Of a stretch of DNA of 64,000 nucleotides, positions 48,797 to 57,461 are shown piece by piece; within the stretch, counting starts at the first letter, position 1; each line of letters begins with the position of its first letter. Below the pieces are notes generated by a model, which was not told the DNA's origin, ran no database searches, and was given only the letters and a program-made list of their open reading frames with translations. Location: assembly GCA_905365145.1 (NCBI GenBank), contig CAJPIO010000001.1, positions 124,001 to 188,000 on the forward strand, written 5' to 3'. Both the position numbers and the translations under genes were made by a program. The stretch comes from Candidatus Saccharimonadota bacterium. GTDB taxonomy: Bacteria > Patescibacteriota > Saccharimonadia > Saccharimonadales > Saccharimonadaceae.

Positions 48797-49776
48797 TGGC
48801 GGTCAAGATTTTAGCAATTGGCAAAGGTACGCAAGACGTATTCCTTCGCAGTAATGAGTTTGACCCACATACTCGCGGCAAGAAAGTTTTCACTGAGCTG
48901 CCGCTAGGTATCAAAATGGAAGTCGAAGACGTAATCTTCAGCACTGGCGGTAATGCTACGAATGTCGCGACAACGTTTGCCCGCCAGGGCTTAGACAGTC
49001 GCTATATGTGGGCGCTGGGTAATGACTCGGCCAGCCAGGCAGTAATCGCGGCGCTTGATACCGAGGGTGTCGATACGCGCGACGTCTTGATTGATGATCG
49101 AATGCAAGCTGGCTATTCAGTAATTTTGATCGCGACCAATGGCGAACGAACGATTCTGAACCACCGCGGGCGGACGTTTGGCAAAGATGCCAGCCGTTTG
49201 AATCTGCAAGCTATCAGCCAAGCCGATTGGATTTATCCGACGTCGTTGGCCGACAACAGCCTGACGGTGTTACGGGTGATTTTGGACGAAGCTGAGCGCG
49301 TTGGTGTCAAAGTCATGCTTAATCCGGCTGGCCCGGAGCTAGCTGATCCAGAAAAGCTAAAAGGTTTGCTGGACACAGTTGACGTGCTTTGCACCAACAA
49401 AGAAGAGATGCAAAAATTAGTAGCTGGCGAGACTATCGAGGAGTTGGCTCTGCGGGCGCTGCACTATTGTCCGACAGTGATTGTTAGCGACGGTCCAAAT
49501 GGCGTGGTAGCGACTGACGGCAAGACATTGGTACGCGCTGGTATGTATGAAGACGTGCCAGTGGTCGATCGCACGGGTGCCGGCGATGCTTTTGCTAGCG
49601 GCTTTTTGAGCCAGTGGGCGCAAGGTAAAAACTTAAAAGATTCGATTATTTTTGCTAGCGCCAATTCGACTAGCGTCGTTACTAAGATTGGCGCCAAGGA
49701 CGGTATCTTGTATAAAGGTGTCAAACTGCACGCTATGCCAATCACCGAGAAACAATTACCAAAACGAGGAGAATAA
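48796..49776 (+). CDS. PfkB-family carbohydrate kinase
   Basis: Ribokinase-like fold: STGGNATNVATTFARQG near residue 50 and the signature DRTGAGDAFASGFLSQWAQG with catalytic Asp. It phosphorylates a sugar or sugar phosphate; operon context suggests a 6-phosphate of fructose or sedoheptulose, or a pentose. A GTG start overlaps the aldolase stop by one base, and the next gene overlaps its stop by one base. Confidence 0.92.
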   Translation: MAVKILAIGKGTQDVFLRSNEFDPHTRGKKVFTELPLGIKMEVEDVIFSTGGNATNVATTFARQGLDSRYMWALGNDSASQAVIAALDTEGVDTRDVLIDDRMQAGYSVILIATNGERTILNHRGRTFGKDASRLNLQAISQADWIYPTSLADNSLTVLRVILDEAERVGVKVMLNPAGPELADPEKLKGLLDTVDVLCTNKEEMQKLVAGETIEELALRALHYCPTVIVSDGPNGVVATDGKTLVRAGMYEDVPVVDRTGAGDAFASGFLSQWAQGKNLKDSIIFASANSTSVVTKIGAKDGILYKGVKLHAMPITEKQLPKRGE

Positions 49777-50384
49777 TGAAATACCAGATTTGTGTATCGG
49801 GCGCGGCGTCGGGCGAGACGGTTGATAGCGCTCACGAAAAAGCTTTTGCGATTGGCGCTGAAATCGCCCGTTCGGGCAAGACATTGCTGACAGGCGCTAC
49901 CGTCGGCTTGCCGCACTTTGCTGCGCGCGGCTTCAAAAGTGTTGGTCAGACCAAAGGCGTGTCGGTCGGATTCTCGCCAGCTAGTTCGTTTCGCGAACAT
50001 ATTTCGACTTACCGTTTGCCGACTGCCGAATTCGACTATATCAACTTCACAGGCATGGAATATGTCGGCCGCGATGTTCATCTGGTGCGCAGCGCCGATG
50101 CGGTGATTACTGTCGGCGGGCGGATGGGCAGCTTGCATGAGCTGTCGACGGCGCTCGAGAGTCGTAAGGTCTGCGGTATCTTGCTGGGCAGTGGCGGCCT
50201 GGCGGACTACACGATTACTCTGCTCAAGAACGTCTGGGCGCCGGGCGCTAAAGATGTCATTTACGACGCTAATCCCGAGCGGTTAGTGGCGCGAGTCATT
50301 GAGGCGCTTGACAAGAAATACGCCGATGTCGAGCACGATAGCAGCGACCCGCAGGTTAGTGTCAAACGTTACGGCCAAGGTTAG
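49776..50384 (+). CDS. LOG/SLOG-family Rossmann protein
   Basis: It starts YQICVSGAASGETVDSAHE, with LLTGATVGLPHFAARG as the phosphate-binding loop and ITVGGRMGSLHELSTALE in place of the GGxGTxxE motif of LOG lysine-decarboxylase-like proteins. LOG enzymes cleave ribose-5-P from nucleoside monophosphates, which would fit this pentose-phosphate operon by feeding ribose-5-P to RpiB. The sequence is divergent, so this is inference. The start overlaps the kinase stop by one base. Confidence 0.8.
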   Translation: MKYQICVSGAASGETVDSAHEKAFAIGAEIARSGKTLLTGATVGLPHFAARGFKSVGQTKGVSVGFSPASSFREHISTYRLPTAEFDYINFTGMEYVGRDVHLVRSADAVITVGGRMGSLHELSTALESRKVCGILLGSGGLADYTITLLKNVWAPGAKDVIYDANPERLVARVIEALDKKYADVEHDSSDPQVSVKRYGQG

Positions 50385-50405
50385 CTAGAAATAGTCCAAA
50401 AATGT

Positions 50406-50411
50406 TAAAAT
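50406..50411 (+). promoter_or_regulatory. -10 box of leaderless promoter (uvrB)
   Basis: TAAAAT ends 7 nt before the uvrB ATG. Confidence 0.5.
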
Positions 50412-50418
50412 ATTCTAG

Positions 50419-52392
50419 ATGGATAGTCAGCGATTTCGACTAAAATCTGCGTATCAGCCGACTGGCGATCAGCCGCAAGCAATCGCCCAGTTGCTGAATG
50501 GTTTGCACGACGGCCAGCGCGAGCAAACGCTACTCGGTGTAACAGGTAGCGGTAAAACTTTTACAATGGCGAATATTATCGCTCAAAGGAACGTGCCGAC
50601 ATTGATTTTGGCGCATAACAAAACCCTCGCTGCCCAGCTGTTCAGCGAATTCAAGCAGTTTTTTCCCGACAACGAAGTTCATTATTTCGTCAGCTATTTT
50701 GATTATTACCAGCCAGAAGCTTACATCGCGTCGAGCGATACCTATATCGAGAAAGATTCGGCGATCAACGAAGAAATCGACCGCTTGCGCCATGCTGCTA
50801 CCGACGCTTTGCTGACACGGCGCGACGTGGTTATCGTGTCGAGCGTCAGCTGTATTTATGGTTTGGGCTCGCCGGCGGATTATTATGATTTGTCGATTAC
50901 CGTTAAGCGCGGCGAGCGGCGTTTGCAAGATAAGTTTTTGCGCCAATTGATGGATATCCAATATCATCGCAACGATATCGACTTTGCGCGCGGTGCGTTT
51001 CGCGTCAAAGGCGACGTGGTTGATGTATTTCCGGCGGGCGGTGAAACGGCTTATCGCGTTGAATTTTTCGGTGACGATGTCGATCGAATTACGCGGATTG
51101 ACCCGCTGACTGGCGAGATTCTAGAAGAGCCGGAACTCTTCACTATTTTTCCGAGCAGCCACTACGCTACGCCGAAAGAAAAAATTAAGCGCGCCATCGA
51201 GAATATTCGCGCCGAGTACGAGCAGCGCGTCGAATGGTTCGAAAAGAATAATAAACTGCTCGAGGCGCAGCGTCTGTCCCAGCGTACCAAGTACGACCTC
51301 GAGATGCTCGAGCAGACTGGTTTCGTCAAAGGTATCGAAAACTATAGCCGTTATCTGACCAACCGCGAACCGGGCGAGCAGCCAGCGACTTTGTTAGATT
51401 ACTTTCCGGATGATTTTTTGATGATTATCGACGAAAGCCACGTTACCGTGCCGCAAGTGCGCGGCATGTATAATGGCGACCGCGCCCGCAAAGAAGTCTT
51501 GGTCGAGTATGGTTTCCGCTTGCCGAGCGCTCTAGACAACCGTCCGCTGCGCTTTGACGAATTTAATAAACACATCAACCAAGTCATTTACGTTTCGGCG
51601 ACGCCTGGTGATTACGAACTCCAGCGCAGCCCGGCGCCAGCGCAGCAGGTAATTCGCCCGACTGGTTTGCTTGATCCAGAGATTATCGTCCGCCCGACCG
51701 ACGGGCAAGTCGACGACTTGATTGCCGAGATTCGCGACCGCGTCGACAAAAAGCAGCGCGTACTAGTCACTACTTTGACCAAGCGGATGGCAGAGGATTT
51801 ATCGGCTTACTTGACGGAGATCGGTATCAAGACGGCTTATATTCACAGCGAAATCGACACGCTGGAGCGCGGCGATATTTTGCGCGATTTGCGGATGGGC
51901 GTTTATGACGTGCTGGTCGGCATCAATTTACTGCGCGAGGGGATTGACTTGCCAGAAGTTAGTTTGGTGGCGATTATGGATGCCGACAAGGAAGGTTTCT
52001 TGCGCAGCGAACGCAGCCTAATTCAGACGATTGGCCGGGCAGCGCGCCACGTCGACGGCAAGGTGATTATGTACGGCGACAATATGACCGATAGCATGCG
52101 CTTGGCGATCGACGAAACGCGCCGTCGCCGCCAGATTCAAGAGAAATACAACCGTGAGCATAACATCACGCCGCGCGGTATCAGCAAAGCAATCGACGAA
52201 GGCCTGCGCGCCATCATCCCGCAAAAAGAAGATGACAAGCCAAAGCTCGACCTGCGCAAAATCCCGCGCGACGAGTACAAAAATCTCGTCAAAGACCTGA
52301 CGGCGCAAATGAACCTAGCTAGCGCTAACTTAGAATTCGAACGCGCCGCCGACCTGCGCGATCTGATCGCCGAGATTCGCGAGAAGATGTAG
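50419..52392 (+). CDS. uvrB: UvrABC system protein B
   Basis: Walker A LLGVTGSGKTFTMANI near residue 40, the beta-hairpin region YFDYYQPEAYI, DEX-type MIIDESHVTVPQ, helicase motif DLRMGVYDVLVGINLLREGI, QTIGRAARH, and a C-terminal UVR domain (LASANLEFERAADLRDLI) that binds UvrC. Length 657 is normal. It is the damage-verification helicase of nucleotide excision repair. No uvrA or uvrC lies next to it. Confidence 0.98.
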   Translation: MDSQRFRLKSAYQPTGDQPQAIAQLLNGLHDGQREQTLLGVTGSGKTFTMANIIAQRNVPTLILAHNKTLAAQLFSEFKQFFPDNEVHYFVSYFDYYQPEAYIASSDTYIEKDSAINEEIDRLRHAATDALLTRRDVVIVSSVSCIYGLGSPADYYDLSITVKRGERRLQDKFLRQLMDIQYHRNDIDFARGAFRVKGDVVDVFPAGGETAYRVEFFGDDVDRITRIDPLTGEILEEPELFTIFPSSHYATPKEKIKRAIENIRAEYEQRVEWFEKNNKLLEAQRLSQRTKYDLEMLEQTGFVKGIENYSRYLTNREPGEQPATLLDYFPDDFLMIIDESHVTVPQVRGMYNGDRARKEVLVEYGFRLPSALDNRPLRFDEFNKHINQVIYVSATPGDYELQRSPAPAQQVIRPTGLLDPEIIVRPTDGQVDDLIAEIRDRVDKKQRVLVTTLTKRMAEDLSAYLTEIGIKTAYIHSEIDTLERGDILRDLRMGVYDVLVGINLLREGIDLPEVSLVAIMDADKEGFLRSERSLIQTIGRAARHVDGKVIMYGDNMTDSMRLAIDETRRRRQIQEKYNREHNITPRGISKAIDEGLRAIIPQKEDDKPKLDLRKIPRDEYKNLVKDLTAQMNLASANLEFERAADLRDLIAEIREKM

Positions 52393-52424
52393 GGCTAGTA
52401 ACAACTTTAGTAGAAAGGATAAAA

Positions 52425-53414
52425 ATGAAACCAAACAAACTGCAGCCTGGCGATGAAGTTCGAATCGTTGCGCTGGCGCGCTCGGCTAGCGATATTGACG
52501 AGGCTGTTTTGCGGCGGGCAACGATGGCGCTGGAATCGCTTGGTTTGATGGTGACGTTTAGTGAAAATGCCTTTTCTCAATCTCAGCGCGGCTGTCCGAG
52601 CGACCAGGAGAAGGTTAACGATTTGCACACTGCATTTACCGATTCGAAAGTTAAAGCGATTTTGGCGGCCATTGGCGGTTTTAATTCAAATCAGCTGCTC
52701 GACAAAATAGACTGGAAACTAATTGGCGCTAACCCGAAGATTTTCGCCGGATTTTCGGATATCACGGTGTTGAACCATGCTATTTTGGCTAAAACTGGCT
52801 TAATCACATATGCTGCGCCGAACTTTTATTGCTTTGGTATGCTGCCGCAAAATAGCTATTCGCTGGAATATTTTAAGCGCTGTTTGTTTGCGGATCAGCC
52901 GGATGAGTACGAAGTTGCACCGTCGGCGAACTTTTACGATTATCCTTGGGATTACGACGAAAAATCCTCGCGCGCCACTTTGCCAAACGCTGGTCCAGTA
53001 ATCATCCAAAAAGGTAGAGCCGAAGGAGTCTTGCTGGGCGGAAATATGTGCAGTCTAAATTTGTTGAACGGCACCGAGTATTTTCCGCGCATTGCTGGCG
53101 ATATCATCTTATGTATTGAGGATGATAGTTACGATTCGATTTTAGAGACATTCGAGCGCAATTTCCAGTCGGTAGTGCAGCAGCCGTATTTTCGCCAGGT
53201 CAAAGCTATTCTGATCGGGCGTTTCCAACAGGAATCGCAGCCAACAGAGCAGGCTCTTAGGGATATTATTCTCAGCAAAAACATTGAACAGACTATGCCA
53301 GTCATTGCTAATCTAGATTTTGGCCATACCGACCCGAAATTCACTTATCCAGTTGGCGGCAGGGCTGCGGTTGAGGCTAATGATATAGCTACGATCCGCT
53401 TTTTCTCTAGCTAA
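52425..53414 (+). CDS. LD-carboxypeptidase family S66 (LdcA/MccF-like)
   Basis: N-terminal QPGDEVRIVALARSASD; nucleophile Ser in KIFAGFSDITVLN; Glu in ILCIEDDSYDS; His in ANLDFGHTDPKF. This is the Ser-Glu-His triad of S66. The 329-residue length and the insertion near residue 150 fit MccF-like immunity carboxypeptidases, which degrade the microcin C toxin family, as well as LD-carboxypeptidases of wall recycling. Which one applies cannot be told. AGAAAGGATAAAA precedes the ATG. Confidence 0.9.
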   Translation: MKPNKLQPGDEVRIVALARSASDIDEAVLRRATMALESLGLMVTFSENAFSQSQRGCPSDQEKVNDLHTAFTDSKVKAILAAIGGFNSNQLLDKIDWKLIGANPKIFAGFSDITVLNHAILAKTGLITYAAPNFYCFGMLPQNSYSLEYFKRCLFADQPDEYEVAPSANFYDYPWDYDEKSSRATLPNAGPVIIQKGRAEGVLLGGNMCSLNLLNGTEYFPRIAGDIILCIEDDSYDSILETFERNFQSVVQQPYFRQVKAILIGRFQQESQPTEQALRDIILSKNIEQTMPVIANLDFGHTDPKFTYPVGGRAAVEANDIATIRFFSS

Positions 53415-53425
53415 ATCAAGATTTT

Positions 53426-53455
53426 TTGACATGATACCATCAAATATGTTATAAT
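53426..53455 (+). promoter_or_regulatory. Orphan consensus promoter antisense to the GH13 gene end
   Basis: TTGACA (53426-53431), 18 nt spacer, TATAAT (53450-53455). It reads into the 3' end of the minus-strand GH13 gene, and no plus-strand ORF follows. It may produce an antisense RNA. Confidence 0.45.
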
Positions 53456-53471
53456 ATATAAGATAAGGTAG

Positions 53472-55244
53472 TTACTCTTGCGACAAAATATACACCCCAT
53501 AAGGCGGCAGCGTGATGGTGGCTGTACTGTTCTTGTGCGTGGTTACCGACGATAAATGCACGCCGCGAAAATCCTTGCTATAGCCGTGCCAGCTGCTGTT
53601 GAAGCGGACATGCCAGTGTCCTGGCAGCGGCAAATTGATATCGTAATGGTCGAAATGCTGGTCGCTGAAATTGACGATTACTAGCACGTCGTCGCCAGCG
53701 CCGCCCTTATCCCAGCGGTGGTAACCGATAACGCAGTTGTCGTCGTTGGCGTGGAAAAGGGCGGTCGAATTGCCTTGCAGGCCGCGCGTTGTATCGTAAG
53801 CGTTATGCCGTAGTGCTAGTAAGTGCTTGTGAGCTAGCAGGATGCCGGCATACTTTTCAGTTTTGTGCCATTCTAGGGCTGCCCAATCGTTGAAGGAGCC
53901 GTCCTGCAAGAACTCACTGCCTTGTAAAATCATTGGTATGCCAGCGGATGTCAAAGTGACGGCGTCGGCCAGCAGAGCTTTCTCGCGGGCATATAGCGTC
54001 GTGCCGCCGGTGGGGTCGGCTGCTTCGTTCAAACGTACAGAACCGTTGGCGGCGGTATCGTGCGAGTCGCTGAAAATCACTCGTTCGAAATCATTGCCGT
54101 TATACGAGTGTGTAAACTCGTAGCGAATGCCTTGCAAAGTTGGTGCCGTATCAGCAGTTAGCCCTAGCGCATCGCGCAGCGCATGCGGCCAGCCCAGTTC
54201 CCACTGTGCGTCGAAGCCACAGCCATTGTTGGCACGCGGCGCGGTAATCATTGCATTGCAAGCAGCGTCCTCGGCGATCATTAGCGCATCGGGTTTAATC
54301 TTATGAGCTAGTTCGACTATGTCTTGCAGCAGACTCCAAGTGTCGCTGATATCGTGCGCTGGGTCGTTGTCGTGGCCCTCGGTATTGCGCATGTAAATAG
54401 TGCTATCGACGCGCAGGCCGTCCATATGGTATTCATTCAACCACATTGTAATATTGTCAAGGACGAATTGCCGAACTTCTGGCCGGCCGAAGTCAGGCCG
54501 TCCGCCCCAAGGCGTATCGCCGCGCTCATCATTATAAAAATAAATACCGCCGCGGTCGTTCTCGCTCCAACCATCAAACTGCCATAGATCAGTATCGCCG
54601 TAAAAATGATTGTAAACGACGTCTAGCACTACGCCGATACCGCGGGTGTGGCACTCGCGCACGAACTTCATCAAGCCGTGGCGCCCGCCCAGCATGCTTT
54701 CGACGCTGAAAATGTGGTTTGGCGCGTAGCCCCAGCCATTACTGAAAGCCATGCTAGTGATTGGCATCAGCTCGATAATGTTAATACCGAGGTCTCGTAA
54801 GTAGTCCAACTTTTCGATCGCACTATCAAAGGTACCAGATGTAGCAGCATCGGGGCGGTTGAAAGTGCCGACATGCAGTTCATAGATGACTTGATCCTGG
54901 CGCGGCGGCATGGCAAAATTAGCATAGTTCTGCCAATCGAAGTTATTATCGACTACCACCGAAAATCCCTTGTCGCTGCTAGTGATAGCTCGAGCGCGCG
55001 GGTCGTTCTTCTCGAGCAGCCGGCCGTCGGGCGTCTCGATGATGTATTTGTATTGGTGGCCCGGCTCGACATTGCGGATCAGCGCAAACCAATAGCCGTC
55101 GCCTTCGCTAGTCAGCGGCTGATTCTGACCCGCGGTGAACGTCCCGCTGATGAATACTTGCTTGGCAAACGGCGCCCACACACGGAACTCCGCCCCGCCT
55201 CTATATAATGTCACTCCTAGTTTTTTTTTGATTTGATGCGGCAT
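53472..55244 (-). CDS. GH13 alpha-amylase family enzyme with CBM48-like N-domain
   Basis: An N-terminal early-set domain (VTLYRGGAEFRVWAPFAKQV) precedes the GH13 barrel: YELHVGTFN, GIGVVLDVVYNHF (region I), YHMDGLRVDSTIYM (nucleophile Asp), ALMIAEDAACN (acid Glu), and VIFSDSHDTAAN (stabilising Asp). A beta-sandwich domain ends the 590-residue protein. The layout matches glycogen branching enzymes and malto-oligosyltrehalose trehalohydrolases, so an alpha-glucan is the substrate; the exact reaction is open. A likely -10 (TACAAT, 55260-55255 on the minus strand) ends 10 nt upstream. Confidence 0.9.
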   Translation of the reverse strand: MPHQIKKKLGVTLYRGGAEFRVWAPFAKQVFISGTFTAGQNQPLTSEGDGYWFALIRNVEPGHQYKYIIETPDGRLLEKNDPRARAITSSDKGFSVVVDNNFDWQNYANFAMPPRQDQVIYELHVGTFNRPDAATSGTFDSAIEKLDYLRDLGINIIELMPITSMAFSNGWGYAPNHIFSVESMLGGRHGLMKFVRECHTRGIGVVLDVVYNHFYGDTDLWQFDGWSENDRGGIYFYNDERGDTPWGGRPDFGRPEVRQFVLDNITMWLNEYHMDGLRVDSTIYMRNTEGHDNDPAHDISDTWSLLQDIVELAHKIKPDALMIAEDAACNAMITAPRANNGCGFDAQWELGWPHALRDALGLTADTAPTLQGIRYEFTHSYNGNDFERVIFSDSHDTAANGSVRLNEAADPTGGTTLYAREKALLADAVTLTSAGIPMILQGSEFLQDGSFNDWAALEWHKTEKYAGILLAHKHLLALRHNAYDTTRGLQGNSTALFHANDDNCVIGYHRWDKGGAGDDVLVIVNFSDQHFDHYDINLPLPGHWHVRFNSSWHGYSKDFRGVHLSSVTTHKNSTATITLPPYGVYILSQE

Positions 55245-55328
55245 AACTTATCTTATTGTAGCATAAGTGGGATGACCGAGCTTCTGTAACTTATGCAAAA
55301 TCCTTTGGCACTTCTCTAGCTTCTGCGT

Positions 55329-55334
55329 TATAAT
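55329..55334 (+). promoter_or_regulatory. -10 box of leaderless promoter (gatCAB operon)
   Basis: TATAAT ends 9 nt before the gatC ATG. Confidence 0.6.
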
Positions 55335-55343
55335 TAGTGAATA

Positions 55344-55634
55344 ATGAGTACAATTACCAACGACGATGTGCGTCATTTGGCACAATTAAGCGGTTTGCAG
55401 ATGCCTGATGCGGAAATTAAATCGCTTTGCGTCGATATCAAGGAAATTATCAATTATATCAATAAGCTGGATGAGTTGGATACCGACGGCGTGGAGCCGA
55501 CGTATCAGGTGACGGGTCTGCAAAACGTCTGGCGCGACGACGAAATCATTGACAGCAACGTATCGCGGCGACAGCTGCTGGCCTTAGCAGCCGAGCAAAG
55601 CGACAATTGCGTGAAAGTGCCAAAGGTGTTGTAA
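55344..55634 (+). CDS. gatC: Glutamyl-tRNA(Gln)/aspartyl-tRNA(Asn) amidotransferase subunit C
   Basis: Ninety-six residues with the GatC pattern: TNDDVRHLAQLSGLQMPDAE, IINYINKLDELDTDGVEPTY. GatC wraps and stabilises the GatA-GatB complex. It leads the operon gatC-gatA-(HEPN-like)-gatB. Confidence 0.93.
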   Translation: MSTITNDDVRHLAQLSGLQMPDAEIKSLCVDIKEIINYINKLDELDTDGVEPTYQVTGLQNVWRDDEIIDSNVSRRQLLALAAEQSDNCVKVPKVL

Positions 55635-55636
55635 TT

Positions 55637-57046
55637 ATGAAAATTATTGAATTAGTAGATAGGATTAAAAAAGGCGAGACCACTGCGCGGGCGCAAGTCG
55701 AGCGGTCGCTCGCCAGAGCCCAAGAAACCGAGGAATATCATGCGTTGCTCAGCCTGACGGCAGAGCGCGCTCTGCAGCGAGCTGACGAGATCGACGAGCA
55801 GATCAAAAAAGGTGAGAATCCGGGCGTCCTGGCGGGCGTACCGTTCGTCGTCAAGGATAATTACTTGGCGTTCGGTGCGCCAACTACTGCGGCGGCGAAA
55901 ATGCTTGAAAACTTCGAAGCGCCAGTCCAGGCGACCGTCGTCGAGAAGCTTGAAGCGGCCGGCGCGATTTGTATTGGTAAGTCAAATCTCGATGCTTTTG
56001 CGCACGGCGGTTCGACCGAGAACTCATATTTTGGCGCGACGCATAATGCCGTTGATCAGACCAAGGTAGCCGGCGGTTCTAGCGGCGGTTCGGCGGTTGT
56101 AACGGCGCTAGATGTGGTACCGTTTGCACTTGGTACCGATACTGGCGGCTCAATTCGCCAGCCAGCCAGTTTTAACGGTGTTTACGGCTTCAAGCCGACT
56201 TATGGTTTGAGTAGCCGCTACGGTGCGGTGGCGATGGCTTCTAGTACCGACACGATGGGTTGCTTCGCACGGTATGCTGACGACGTGGCATTAGTCACTA
56301 GCGTAATGGCTGGTCGCGACGACAAGGATATGACGACGCTGCCAGATTACTTTGAAATACAAAAGTCAGCAGGCGAGCATCTGAAGATTGGTCTAATCAG
56401 CGAGGCGATGAGCGATGGCGTCGACGCAGAAGTTCGCGCTAACGTTAATGATTTTGCCGATAAATTACGCGCAGCTGGCCACGTGGTCGAAGATGTCGAT
56501 ATGCCAAGCCTCAAATATGCTTTAGCAATTTATTACATTGTTGTGCCAGCAGAAGTCTCTAGCAATCTGGCGCGCTACGACGGCGTGCGCTACGGCTATC
56601 GCGCCGAAGGTGTCAAAACGCTAGCCGAGCTCTACGGCCGCAGCCGCAACGAAGGCTTCATGACCGAGAACAAACGCCGCATCATGATCGGCAGCTATGT
56701 GCTATCCAGCGGCTTTTTCGATGCTTATTATCTGAAAGCTCAAAAGGCGCGCACTGTTTTGATTAACGAATTCAACAAGCTGTTTGAGAAGTACGATTTC
56801 TTGCTGCTGCCAACCGCGCCGACACCGGCGTTTGGCCTGGGCGAAAACACTAGCGATCCAGTCAATATGTACTTGGCGGATGTCATGACGGTGCCGCCGA
56901 GCTTGGCAGGTTTGCCAGCGATCAGTATACCGGCAGGTAGTAGTTCTAGCGGCTTGCCAATCGGCGCGCAGTTAGTTGGCCCGATGAAGTCCGACGCTAA
57001 GTTGATCGCGCTAGCAGGCGATATGGAGGGCGAAAATGAACAATAA
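55637..57046 (+). CDS. gatA: Amidotransferase subunit A
   Basis: Amidase signature with the Ser-cisSer-Lys triad: VPFVVKDNYLAFG (Lys), AGGSSGGSAVVTA (Ser) and GTDTGGSIRQPASFNGVYG (cis-Ser). It releases ammonia from glutamine for transamidation of Glu-tRNA(Gln). AAAGGTG lies before ATG 55637, and the frame opening at 55607 is ignored. The stop overlaps the following small gene by 11 nt. Confidence 0.97.
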   Translation: MKIIELVDRIKKGETTARAQVERSLARAQETEEYHALLSLTAERALQRADEIDEQIKKGENPGVLAGVPFVVKDNYLAFGAPTTAAAKMLENFEAPVQATVVEKLEAAGAICIGKSNLDAFAHGGSTENSYFGATHNAVDQTKVAGGSSGGSAVVTALDVVPFALGTDTGGSIRQPASFNGVYGFKPTYGLSSRYGAVAMASSTDTMGCFARYADDVALVTSVMAGRDDKDMTTLPDYFEIQKSAGEHLKIGLISEAMSDGVDAEVRANVNDFADKLRAAGHVVEDVDMPSLKYALAIYYIVVPAEVSSNLARYDGVRYGYRAEGVKTLAELYGRSRNEGFMTENKRRIMIGSYVLSSGFFDAYYLKAQKARTVLINEFNKLFEKYDFLLLPTAPTPAFGLGENTSDPVNMYLADVMTVPPSLAGLPAISIPAGSSSSGLPIGAQLVGPMKSDAKLIALAGDMEGENEQ

Positions 57047-57461
57047 TTTCGCAACGTGGTTTATTTTGATCGCGGTACTGATTTTGGCGATTGTCGGCGC
57101 AGTTTTCATCGCTTTTGCTAGCAAGCGTTCGCCGAAGCTCAAAGTCGAAAAATTCCGCGCCCGCTGGCTGGCGATCGAAAATAGCCTCGACAAAGAAAGT
57201 GCTCCCAGCTGGCAGCTAGCTATACTCAACGCTGATAAGCTTGTTGACAAAGCCTTGCGTGATAGTCACTACAAGGGCGAGACTATGGGCGAGCGCATGA
57301 AGGCCGCTGGTAAGGTTTGGTCGAACGCTAATCATATCTGGGGCGCGCACAAAATTCGCAACCATATCGCGCACGAAGCTGATGTCAAGATAAATTATGA
57401 TATTGCGCGCCGCGCTCTGGCCGCTTACAAACAAGCATTGAAAGATTTAGGAGCAATCTAA
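57036..57461 (+). CDS. Membrane-anchored HEPN-like protein inside the gat operon
   Basis: One membrane helix (residues 7-29) is followed by about 105 residues of helix: LKVEKFRARWLAIENSL, LAILNADKLVDKALRDSHYK, then AHKIRNHIAHEADVKINYD. RNHIAH is the RNxxxH motif at the end of HEPN domains, which can be RNA-cleaving or regulatory, and the helical layout fits HEPN/DUF4145-type proteins. GGAGGG precedes the ATG. It overlaps gatA by 11 nt and gatB by 1 nt, so it is made with the amidotransferase. Confidence 0.75.
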   Translation: MNNNFATWFILIAVLILAIVGAVFIAFASKRSPKLKVEKFRARWLAIENSLDKESAPSWQLAILNADKLVDKALRDSHYKGETMGERMKAAGKVWSNANHIWGAHKIRNHIAHEADVKINYDIARRALAAYKQALKDLGAI

